Below the pieces are notes generated by a model. It did no database searches. It was not told the origin of the DNA and saw only the letters and a list, made by a program, of their open reading frames with translations. Positions 25,545 to 34,500 of a stretch of 64,000 nucleotides of DNA are shown one piece after another. Within the stretch, counting starts at the first letter, position 1, and each line of letters begins with the position of its first letter. Both the position numbers and the translations under genes were made by a program. Origin of the DNA: Lewinella sp. 4G2 (GTDB taxonomy: Bacteria > Bacteroidota > Bacteroidia > Chitinophagales > Saprospiraceae); contig NZ_LVWJ02000014.1 of assembly GCF_001625015.1 (NCBI RefSeq), positions 3,410,001 to 3,474,000 of the forward strand, written 5' to 3'.

Positions 25545-27617
25545 TTACAAGGATGTCTCCTCCTGCATGGCGACCAGTTCGCGCTTGATCATGTGGTAGG
25601 TTTCCTCCTGCGCACGAATGCGGAGGTCACTGCCGCCACGGTAATATTTGTTCGCGTTCTGGTCATTTAGCAGCCTGGCTTTGACGTTGTCCTGGAGTTG
25701 AACCTGCATAAATTCGAGTATCCGCGTTTTGATGGCTGGGTCCAGTACCGGGAAGGTCGTTTCGATCCGGTAACTCAGGTTGCGGGTCATAAAATCGGCG
25801 GAGGACATGTAGAGTTTGTCCTCACCACTGTGGTGAAAATGGAATACCCGCGCGTGCTCTAAGTAACGATCGACAATGCTGATGGCGCGGATGTTTTCGC
25901 TGATGCCAGGCATGCCGGGAACGAGACAACAGATCCCGCGGATGATGAGGTCAATTTCGACCCCCGCTCGTCCCGCCTTGTAGAGTAGATCGATCATGCG
26001 GGGATCCTGCAGGCTGTTCATTTTCAACATCATGTAGCCTTTCCGGCCGGCCTTGGCTTCGGCCACCTCGTAAGCGATGAGTTCCTCCAAGCCATCCCGC
26101 AGATTGAATTGACCGACCAACAATTGCTCGAAGGGAAGGTCCGGATCCTGTACATTTTCGAGGTAGCTGAAGATGCGGGAGACTTCGGTGGTCAGGCGCT
26201 TGTCCGCCGTGAAGATGCCGAAGTCGGAATAGACCTTGGCCGTGTCTTCGTGGAAGTTACCCGTGGCTAAGTAGCAGTAAATGCTTTCCTTCCCTTCCGT
26301 AAAGCGCCGGACGAGCGCCAACTTGGAGTGGACCTTCACACCGGGAAAACTGTAGTTGACGTGGACGCCCGCAGCCTCCAATTTTTCCCCCCACCGAAGG
26401 TTAGCCTCTTCGTCGAATCGCGCCTTCACTTCAATGAAAACGCTGACTTGCTTACCGGCCTTAACTGCGCGCATGAGCGCCTTCATGATCCGGCTCTTCC
26501 GGGCTACCCGGTACTGCACGATCTTGATGTGGGTAACGTCAGGGTCATCCGCAGCGGTCTCGAAAAACCGAACGACGCTCTCATAACTCTGGTAAGGTAC
26601 GTGCAGTAAATGATCGCGCTCCTGAATGGCACCCCAGTAGTCGCTAGTATCCTCCAATGGTGGATAGGGCAGGGGCGGTTGCGCAGGATTCTTCAGCTTA
26701 GTGAGGCCAAAATCGGGGAAGCCAAAAAAGTCGAAATTATTATGGTAGCGCCCCTCGGCCAGGATATCGTAGCGCTCTAACTGGAAACTGTGGGTCAGGT
26801 AATCCAGCAGTTTGGGCGCCATCGTCCGGTCGTAGACGAAGCGGCTGGCGGGGCCGACGTGACGGCGTTTGAGGCTGGTCTTAATTTTCTCAAGTAGGTC
26901 TCCACTGAACTCATCGTCGATGTACAACTCCGCGTCTCGCGTCAACTTGATGCTGTAGGTATCGTCAATGTTGTAGCCAGGGAACATCATACTGACGGAG
27001 TGGCGTACGATGTCGTCCAGCATGATGAGGTTGCGGAAACCGTCCGTTTCGGGCAGTTCAATGAAGCGCGGCAGGTGATCGCTGGGGATCTTGACGATGG
27101 CGTAGGCCGCTTTCTTGCTGCCCTTTTCGTGCATCAGAATGGAGAGGTACAGCTGGGCATTGTTGAGGAAGGGGCGCACCATGTCCTTATTCAGCAATAC
27201 CGGCTGTACGTAGGGCAGCATGTTTTGGCGGAAGTAGTCTTCGACAAAGTTGCTTTCCTCCTCGTTCATGTCCAGCCGTCGCTTGAGCCGAATCCCGTTC
27301 TTCTGCAGCTTGGGGATGATCTTATTTTCAAAGATCCGACTGAACTCCGCCTGCTGCCGATTGACCGTCCGTTGGATATTCTTGACGGTATCCTTGGGGC
27401 TGATGTCGAGTTCCTTTTTCGTTTTCTTACCTACCCGGACCAAATTGCGGTGGTTGGCCATCCGGACGCGGAAGAACTCATCCAAATTGCTACTGTAAAT
27501 GGCCAAAAATTTGATCCGCTCGAAGAGGGGGACGGTGGGGTCCTTGGCTTCCTGCAGTACACGGTGGTTAAAGGATAACCAGGAAATATCGCGGGGAATG
27601 CTGGGGAATTTGGACAT
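25545..27617 (-). CDS. ppk: Polyphosphate kinase 1
   Basis: 690 aa with all four PPK1 domains: N-terminal RDISWLSFNHRVLQEA, SSNLDEFFRVRMA, the phospholipase-D-like repeats with KIVQYRVARKSRIMKAL, VHSKLALVRR (autophosphorylated His of the VHxK motif) and YLATGNFHEDTAKVYSD, and the C-terminal SADFMTRNLSYRIET. It makes polyphosphate reversibly from ATP. ATG 27617 is clear. Upstream lies a 475-nt gene-free stretch containing three copies of a structured repeat. Confidence 0.97.
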   Translation of the reverse strand: MSKFPSIPRDISWLSFNHRVLQEAKDPTVPLFERIKFLAIYSSNLDEFFRVRMANHRNLVRVGKKTKKELDISPKDTVKNIQRTVNRQQAEFSRIFENKIIPKLQKNGIRLKRRLDMNEEESNFVEDYFRQNMLPYVQPVLLNKDMVRPFLNNAQLYLSILMHEKGSKKAAYAIVKIPSDHLPRFIELPETDGFRNLIMLDDIVRHSVSMMFPGYNIDDTYSIKLTRDAELYIDDEFSGDLLEKIKTSLKRRHVGPASRFVYDRTMAPKLLDYLTHSFQLERYDILAEGRYHNNFDFFGFPDFGLTKLKNPAQPPLPYPPLEDTSDYWGAIQERDHLLHVPYQSYESVVRFFETAADDPDVTHIKIVQYRVARKSRIMKALMRAVKAGKQVSVFIEVKARFDEEANLRWGEKLEAAGVHVNYSFPGVKVHSKLALVRRFTEGKESIYCYLATGNFHEDTAKVYSDFGIFTADKRLTTEVSRIFSYLENVQDPDLPFEQLLVGQFNLRDGLEELIAYEVAEAKAGRKGYMMLKMNSLQDPRMIDLLYKAGRAGVEIDLIIRGICCLVPGMPGISENIRAISIVDRYLEHARVFHFHHSGEDKLYMSSADFMTRNLSYRIETTFPVLDPAIKTRILEFMQVQLQDNVKARLLNDQNANKYYRGGSDLRIRAQEETYHMIKRELVAMQEETSL

Positions 27618-27727
27618 TTTGAGGCGGGAGGTTTTGGAGGGGGAAGGTACTGCTTTTGGAGACTCCGCAGTGGGTATTTTCTCTTGCCTTGGCGTGGTTC
27701 TGTTTTGCTTCGCAGTACTTCGTGCAC

Positions 27728-27800
27728 GCAGGAGTAGGGGAGGATGGGGAGATGGAGAGGCCTGCGGCGCTACGGTTTCGGACCTCTGGTCCGGATTTTT
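27728..27800 (-). repeat. Structured interspersed repeat, copy 4 (diverged)
   Basis: Read on the minus strand: hairpin CGGACC-AGA-GGTCCG, then GAAACCGTAGCGCCGCAGGC, then a CT-rich tract ending in CTCCTGCG. On the plus strand the hairpin (27779-27793) is followed by GATTTTT, like a terminator. It shares order and core with the copies at 27840, 28021 and 47658. Confidence 0.7.
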
Positions 27801-27839
27801 ATATTGATAACTACACTGTTTGCCAGACAGTACTTCTAT

Positions 27840-27915
27840 TTCGCAAGAGAAGGGGAGGTTGGAGAGTTTTAGAGGCCTGCGGCGCTACGGTTTCGGACTC
27901 TGGTCTGGATTTTAG
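27840..27915 (-). repeat. Structured interspersed repeat, copy 3 (diverged)
   Basis: Minus strand: a weaker hairpin (27894-27907), then GAAACCGTAGCGCCGCAGGC, a CT-rich tract and TCTTGCGAAA. It is a tandem neighbour of copy 4 in the same orientation. Confidence 0.7.
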
Positions 27916-28020
27916 GTAATGACCGTACTGTATCACTCTGTAAAACACTTTTCAGAATCAAGTTTGCCTGGAAAATTTACAATTATTGAAAAGCTACGAT
28001 TTTCAATTAAACGTTCTAAC

Positions 28021-28084
28021 AATCCCGGCCAGAGGCCGGGAACCAGCGCCGCAGGCCTCCCCAACCTCTCCTGCTCCTGCGAAA
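28021..28084 (+). repeat. Structured interspersed repeat, copy 1
   Basis: Perfect 7-bp hairpin CCCGGCC-AGA-GGCCGGG (28024-28040) followed by a 40-nt tract (28045-28084) from AGCGCCGCAGGCCTCC to CTCCTGCGAAA that is identical to the copy at 47687-47726. It lies 8 nt downstream of the DUF72 gene's stop. The remaining part of 27618-28092 holds no gene. Confidence 0.8.
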
Positions 28085-28092
28085 TATATTCA

Positions 28093-29001
28093 CTAGAACA
28101 ACGACTGCTGCCCCAACCCACTCAAATCCACCGGCCCCCGCACTTCCGCAAAGCCCATCTCCCGCAGATGCCCAGCAAACCAGGCACTGGCATCCGGCGC
28201 AAGCACGTTTTCCGGCTCGTGGGGGAAGAAGTAGGTTTCGGGTAAATTCCATTCCCGCAACTTATCCCCCCAAACCTTCAACCGTTCGTAGTCGGAGGTC
28301 ACGAGACCGTTTCCAACGAAGCGGACCATTGCGCGCGGAGCCGTTACGTAATTGTGGAGGACGTCACGTCGGCCAGAGACATCCGTAATCACCGCTGCGG
28401 TGCCGTGAGCGGCCAATGTATCCATCAACTCTTCCGTGACGAACGGGTCGGCGAACCAACTTTCGTGGCGCAACTCTACGGCCAGGGGTAGAAGCCGGGG
28501 CCAACGGCTCAGCAAAACTTTCAGCTGATCCAGGCGCGCGTAATCAAAGTAGGGGGGCAGTTGAGCAAAGGCGCAACCCATCTTTTCACCCATCCCGTCA
28601 AGTGCCGCAACGAAGTTGGTGAGGTGGCCTTCCCGGTGGCCAAAATCCGTACGGTGGCTGATGTGTTGCGGTAGTTTGGGGCAAAACCTAAAGTCAGCGG
28701 GAACGGCTTCTACCCAGCGGCGGACCAGGTCCGCGTCCGGGATTCGGTAGTGAGTGGTATTAAGCTCAATGGTATTGAATTGCTTGCCGTATTCCCGTAA
28801 GTACTCCGCAGACTTTGTTCCCTTGGGGTACCACTTTCCTACCCATTCGCGCATGGACCAACCCGTTGCGCCCAGGTAGATCCGGGGCTTTCCTTCGGTG
28901 GGGCCGAGCTCGAACCGATCCAATCGCGCCCGATTGGCCAGCGGATCGATGGGGAATTCGAAGTTTACCTTGCTGAGGTCAACGGCGGCGCCAAATTTCA
29001 T
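28093..29001 (-). CDS. DUF72 (YecE-like) family protein
   Basis: 302 aa with the DUF72 hallmarks: IYLGATGWSMREWVGKWYP, FNTIELNTTHYRIP, FCPKLPQHISH, LPPYFDYARL, VELRHESWF and YFFPHEP. The family has a TIM-barrel fold related to endonuclease IV, with no settled function. No signal peptide. It starts 46 nt downstream of the lon stop and could be in the same transcript. Its 3' end abuts a structured repeat copy. Confidence 0.92.
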   Translation of the reverse strand: MKFGAAVDLSKVNFEFPIDPLANRARLDRFELGPTEGKPRIYLGATGWSMREWVGKWYPKGTKSAEYLREYGKQFNTIELNTTHYRIPDADLVRRWVEAVPADFRFCPKLPQHISHRTDFGHREGHLTNFVAALDGMGEKMGCAFAQLPPYFDYARLDQLKVLLSRWPRLLPLAVELRHESWFADPFVTEELMDTLAAHGTAAVITDVSGRRDVLHNYVTAPRAMVRFVGNGLVTSDYERLKVWGDKLREWNLPETYFFPHEPENVLAPDASAWFAGHLREMGFAEVRGPVDLSGLGQQSLF

Positions 29002-29046
29002 GCAGTTGTTCGTTGAGTCGGTCGTAAGATTGGGTCGTGAGACAAA

Positions 29047-31455
29047 TCAGCTTGGGATATAGCCTTTTACGGCCACCTCCAGCACATCTTCGAATCTGCT
29101 GGCAAAAGTAGCGCTGATTCCTTCCTTGATGTAGTCGTCCAGATCTTCCCAGTCTCGCAGGTTTTCGTCGGGGAAGATCAGGTTTTTGATGCCGACCCGG
29201 CGGGCGCCAATGGTCTTTTCCTTGACGCCACCGATGGGCAGTACGCGTCCGGTGAGGGTAAGCTCTCCCGTCATGGCGAGGTTGCCCATTGGCGCTTGAT
29301 CGGTTGCTAAGGTGTACAGCGCGAGGGCAATTGTGATGCCTGCACTCGGTCCATCTTTCGGCGTTGCGCCAGCCGGGACGTGGAGGTGGACCTGATGGGT
29401 ATCGAAGTAATCCTCCCCCTGTTTGCTGAGTAAGGATTTGACGTAGCTCAGCGCAATCTGAGCACTTTCCTTCATCACGTCGCCCAGTTGGCCGGTCAGC
29501 CGGAAGCCGCCGCCGGCATGTGGGATGCCGCGGGCCTCGATGTACAAGGTGGCTCCTCCCATACTGGTGTAGGCTAAGCCCAGCACGACGCCGGCGCTGG
29601 GTTTCTTGTACAGCTTTTCGGTTTGGAACCGCGGTTTACCGAGCATTGCTTTCACGCTGTCCACCGTAACGGTGAAGGAGGTAGCGTCAGATTCCGCCTC
29701 CCGCAGTACCAATTTGCGAATGATCTTCCGCAATTGTTTCTCCAGGTTCCGAACGCCGGCCTCGCGCGCGTAGCGGTCAACCAGGAAGTGGAGAGCTTCG
29801 TCGTCAAAGGTCACCTCGTCACTGGCGAAGCCGTGCTCTTTGAGTTGTTTCGGGATGAGGTAGCGCTTCGCGATCTCCAACTTTTCTTCCAGTACGTATC
29901 CACTGAGGCGGATTACTTCCATGCGGTCCAGCAAAGGGCCGGGAATGGTGTCCAGCTGATTGGCCGTACAAACGAAAAGCACGTTCGATAGGTCGTAGGG
30001 AACGTCCAGGTAGTGATCCACGAAAGTCTCGTTCTGTTCCGGGTCGAGGACTTCCAGGAGGGCGGAGGCGGGGTCGCCCTGGCTGCCGGCACTGATCTTA
30101 TCGATCTCATCGAGCATGATGACCGGGTTACTCGTTTCCGCCCGGTTGAGGGCTTGAATAAGCTTACCAGGTAAGGCGCCGATGTAAGTGCGGCGGTGAC
30201 CTTTGATCTCTGCCTCATCCCGCATCCCACCGACACTGAAACGGTAGAATTTCCTACCCAGCGATCGGGCGATGGATTGACCAATCGAAGTTTTACCCAC
30301 ACCCGGAGGGCCTACCATACAGATGATGGAACCCGCCACGCTACTACGCTTCAGGATGGTGGCCAAAAACTCCAGAATGGTGTCTTTGACATCCCCCAAC
30401 CCATAATGATCCTCGTTCAGGATTTCCCTCGCTTCGGGGATGGACGTGGCGTCCGGTGAAAAGATGCCCCAGGGTAAGCCGGCGAAGGTTTCCAGATAGG
30501 TACGGGTGACGTTGAACTCCGGGCTCTGCGTATTGAGCGTCTTCAGTTTCTTGAGCTCCCGGTCGAACTGTTCGCGGGCTTCGGCGGGGACGGTCTTGTC
30601 TCCCAGTTGCTGCAAAATCCTTTCGGTGATGGATTCGCCGTCCTCTTTTTCTTCCCCAAGTTCGCGGCGGATGGCTTTTAGCTGTTCCCGCAGGAAGTAT
30701 TCCTTTTGCTGGGTCGCGACGCCTTCTTCGATCTGCTTGTTGATCCGTTGCTGGATCTTGGCAACCTGAAGTTCTTCTTTGATGACGGCGAGCAATAGCT
30801 TTGCCCGTTCGCCGATGTCCCAGGTGTCCAGCAATGTTTGCAGCTTCTCCCGGTCGGCGCTGATGAGATTGGACACGATGTCCATCGTCTGGCCCGGATT
30901 ATCGTAGTTGAGTTGGCTAACAACCATGTTCACCTGCTCCTTAAAGAGTGGGTTGAGTGCCAGTAATTGTTGAATTTCGGAACTGATGGCCAGCATGTAG
31001 GCTTTCATTTCCTGGTCCGGCTTCGTTTTTGGTTGGTTGTCGTAAGTCACCCGCCACCGCAGTTGGGGCTCCGTTTGTACCACCCGTTCGCGGCGAAAGC
31101 GTTTGATGGGGTTGACGATCACCTGTGCGTTGCCCGGTCCGGTCTCAATGGTTTTCACCACCTGGCAAACGACACCGGTGTTGTAGTAGATAGATTCCCG
31201 ATAATCTTCCTCATTCTCCTCTTCGGCGAGTACGATGCCGATGTAGCCATCGTGTTGCTCCGTTGCCAATTTGAGGGAGATGAGCAGGGGCCGCCCCCCA
31301 AAACCTAGAGGGAGGGGCATACCCGGAAAAATCGGCCGCTGAACGACGGGCAGAATTGTCATTAATTGGGGTAATGTGGGGTCGACCAGTTCCAGGGATT
31401 GATCGTTCAGCGCTTCCATGATGATGTCTTCGTTCAGCTCTAGGTCGTCGTTCAT
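29047..31455 (-). CDS. lon: ATP-dependent protease Lon
   Basis: 802 aa with a LON N-terminal substrate domain (LPVVQRPIFPGMPLPL), coiled-coil middle (EYFLREQLKAIRRELGEE), AAA+ module with Walker A GPPGVGKT, Walker B VIMLDEIDK, and the Ser/Lys protease domain (KDGPSAG with catalytic Ser; GGVKEKTIGARR with Lys). It degrades misfolded and regulatory proteins in the cytosol. A short inverted repeat GCCAA-AAA-TTGGC lies upstream at about 31498, but I see no CIRCE element. Confidence 0.97.
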   Translation of the reverse strand: MNDDLELNEDIIMEALNDQSLELVDPTLPQLMTILPVVQRPIFPGMPLPLGFGGRPLLISLKLATEQHDGYIGIVLAEEENEEDYRESIYYNTGVVCQVVKTIETGPGNAQVIVNPIKRFRRERVVQTEPQLRWRVTYDNQPKTKPDQEMKAYMLAISSEIQQLLALNPLFKEQVNMVVSQLNYDNPGQTMDIVSNLISADREKLQTLLDTWDIGERAKLLLAVIKEELQVAKIQQRINKQIEEGVATQQKEYFLREQLKAIRRELGEEKEDGESITERILQQLGDKTVPAEAREQFDRELKKLKTLNTQSPEFNVTRTYLETFAGLPWGIFSPDATSIPEAREILNEDHYGLGDVKDTILEFLATILKRSSVAGSIICMVGPPGVGKTSIGQSIARSLGRKFYRFSVGGMRDEAEIKGHRRTYIGALPGKLIQALNRAETSNPVIMLDEIDKISAGSQGDPASALLEVLDPEQNETFVDHYLDVPYDLSNVLFVCTANQLDTIPGPLLDRMEVIRLSGYVLEEKLEIAKRYLIPKQLKEHGFASDEVTFDDEALHFLVDRYAREAGVRNLEKQLRKIIRKLVLREAESDATSFTVTVDSVKAMLGKPRFQTEKLYKKPSAGVVLGLAYTSMGGATLYIEARGIPHAGGGFRLTGQLGDVMKESAQIALSYVKSLLSKQGEDYFDTHQVHLHVPAGATPKDGPSAGITIALALYTLATDQAPMGNLAMTGELTLTGRVLPIGGVKEKTIGARRVGIKNLIFPDENLRDWEDLDDYIKEGISATFASRFEDVLEVAVKGYIPS

Positions 31456-31588
31456 ACTGTGGCGCGTCTTAGGTTATTAGCGATGTCAAGCATAGCCAAA
31501 AATTGGCGCTATTGTTCACCCTCCGGTACCGAATTTACCAAGGCCAGGCCACTTCGTATCTTTACCTAAGCCCGCACGCCGCTGCGCC

Positions 31589-34500
31589 ATGGTACGTACT
31601 TACATCGTGATGCTCGCTTTATTCGTCCTGGCCGGCACCGGCCGGGCGCAGCGTTGTGGGGTAACGGATACGATCGATATCGCGCAGTTAGGGGAGACCC
31701 GCCTCGTCGTGCCCATCTCCGGCTACCTAAACGGGAATTTGGCCGCTACCAACCAATCATTGTGTAACGTCAAGGTCTACTTCCAGCATACCTACGTTTA
31801 TGGGTTGACGCTTTCGCTAGTTTCACCAGCCGGAGATACGGTGCAGCTGGTCGGTCCGCAAACGGATCAGTCCCGGCCCCCCACGAGCCTAGCCCGGTGG
31901 TTCATCGACTTCCAACGTTGTAGCGACCCAGCCGCGCCGGACCCCGGAGCGCCGCTGCGCTGGAACAATGCGAACCCATTCAATTGGCCCGCCTTTGGCA
32001 CTTTTACTGGTTCCTATTACCCATCACGCCAGTGTCTCACCTCCTTCAACGAAGGAAGCCTGAACGGGGACTGGGAACTCCTCATCAACAACAGCCGGGA
32101 CGGGCAGCAGGGGATAATGACCTTTCTTCAACTCGAGTTCTGCGATGACCGCCACAGCGATGGCCCCTGCTGCCTGGCCGACGCCGGGGAATTTCCTGAT
32201 TTGGAAGATATCTCAACCTGTGCCGAGCCTAGCACCTTGCCGCTAAATCTGCGCCCCCGCTACCGACAGCCCCGGCCGAATGCCCTGGAATACGGGTACA
32301 CCTACGCAGTGTTTCGTAACGACTCTTTGATTGATCTGCAGACCGATCCCAATTTGGCCGGAAGTCCCGCCGGGCGATACGAGATCTGTGGCCTGAGTCA
32401 CCGCCGTAGCGAACTAGGTCTGCTCCCACTGGATGGTTTTTTTTCGCCCGAGAGCCTGCGGAACAATCTGGAGGGTAGCGCTCCGATACTCTGTGGCAAC
32501 CTCGCTACCGAGTGCCAGGTAGTCAATCTTGTACCTCCGCCGGACACTACCTTCCTGCTCCGTACAATCTGTAGTAGCGGTTCCACGAGCGTCGGCAATT
32601 CCAACTACTCCGCACCAGGACTTTACCGTGATGTGGTCAGAGGACAGTTCGACTGCGACAGTGTCATCGTACTTGATCTGCGGGTGGTCGATACGCTTCG
32701 CCAGACCGTCGATGCGACCATCTGCGCGGAGGACTTTTTCCCTCTGGGAGATCGGTTCATCAACACGAGTGGTCGCTTTCAGGATACCCTAAGCTCTCAG
32801 TTTGGCTGCGATAGCATTGTTACCCTCAACCTGACCGTCAATCCACCCATCCGTAGTTCGGTGGCGACGGCAGTTTGTGCTGGGGAGGTCTTTTCAATCG
32901 GTGACGAAGCATTCTCGAACTCCGGCGTCTTCACCAGGACCATCACGGCGGCGGATGGGTGTGATTCCACCGTTACGCTCGATTTGATCGCACTTGCCCC
33001 TTCAATCCAGTACGAACCCTTTACCCCCCAGCTGGATTGCCGTGCCGATTCCGTGGTGTTGGACGCCGGGCCAAGTCAATTAGCATTCACCGAAGATTTT
33101 GGATGGTACGATATCACGGGTCAATTAATTACGAATGAACTGGCCATTACGGTGCGGGAACCAGGCGCTTACGTTTTCCGTCTGTCCGTCGCTACGCGGG
33201 GCATCCGTTGCGAAGCAGCCGATACGGTGATGATTGCCGAAGCCCGCCAACCCCTCGAGGCCGACCTGGGTTTCGTAACACCTGCCGGTGGGGCGCTGCC
33301 GCCGGTGCCGTGTACGGAGGTTGGGGATAACTGCAACGTCATCACCTGTCGCCATCCGGTGATTGGGGTGGACGTAAGTCTCGTGCCGATCCGTCCGGGA
33401 GATCAGTTCAGTTGGCAAAGCCCCAGTGGAATGGGGATCAACAGCGGAGCGGATAGTTCCCTAGTTTTCTTCGACCAGCCAGGGCGTTACAACTTGCGGA
33501 TTACCAGCCCGAGTACGGGGTGTACCTTGGACACTTTCGTGGATATTCTCGAGGACGTCGAAGTTCCAAGAGCTACGGTGTTCGGAAATGAGGTGATCAC
33601 TTGCGCAAACCCCGCCATCACCCTCAATGCGGATACCCTCCAGGATGATAATGATCAACTCTCCTATCGATGGACGCCACTCAACGGGGGGATGGAAATC
33701 ATTGGTTCAGTCCTCCCAACTCAGCACGGGGGTACTTACCGTTTGTCCGTAGAAAACAGGGAGTCCGGTTGCTCGAACGATACGACGTTCACCGTACCGG
33801 TTGATACCGTACCCGTCCTACTCAACCTGGCACCTGCGGCAGCGCCCATTACTTGCTTTGAACCGGAACGAATACTCTCCGGCGGCAACTTCACCGCCGG
33901 CCATGAAGTAAACTACGTTTGGACGGAAGCCGCTTCAACCGAGATCATCGGCCAGGAACAGCGCCTCACCGTGCGGCAGGGTGGACTTTACGAACTGGTC
34001 ATCACCGACATCGTAAATGGCTGTGCGGATAGTGGACAAATTGCGGTGCCCATCGATACCCTCACACCCATCGCCGACGCTGGGCCACCCGAATTAACAC
34101 TCAATTGCTTCCTCTCGGCAGCGACCCTGGGTGGTCAGAATACGAGTACTGGGGTTGATATCGAATACGCTTGGCGAAGTGTCGACCAGGGGCTAGCTAC
34201 AGTCAGCACCGATCGATTTTTACCGGTCACCGCGACTGATGATATCTATCTGTTTTCAGCTACCAATAGCCGAAATGGTTGCGCAAACGAGGATACCATC
34301 CGCGTCCGAACCGACCTCAACCAACCGATCGTTGAATTATCGCAACCCATTGACTTTGACTGTTTTGTGGAAGAAGTCTTACTGGAGGATGATGGGAATT
34401 CCTCTCCCTTTACTGCGCTTAGATCTTGGACCGGTCCCTGCCTCCCTGAGAACGCAAATCAGTCTTCCGTGAGGGTTGCTTGCCCGGGAATCTATACCCA

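Noticed and set aside
27618-28092. Insertion sequence remnant between DUF72 gene and ppk
   Set aside because: No transposase fragments, terminal inverted repeats or target duplications can be seen; the repeats are short structured units.
31495-31512. CIRCE/HrcA operator upstream of lon
   Set aside because: The inverted repeat GCCAA-AAA-TTGGC is short and does not match the TTAGCACTC-N9-GAGTGCTAA consensus.
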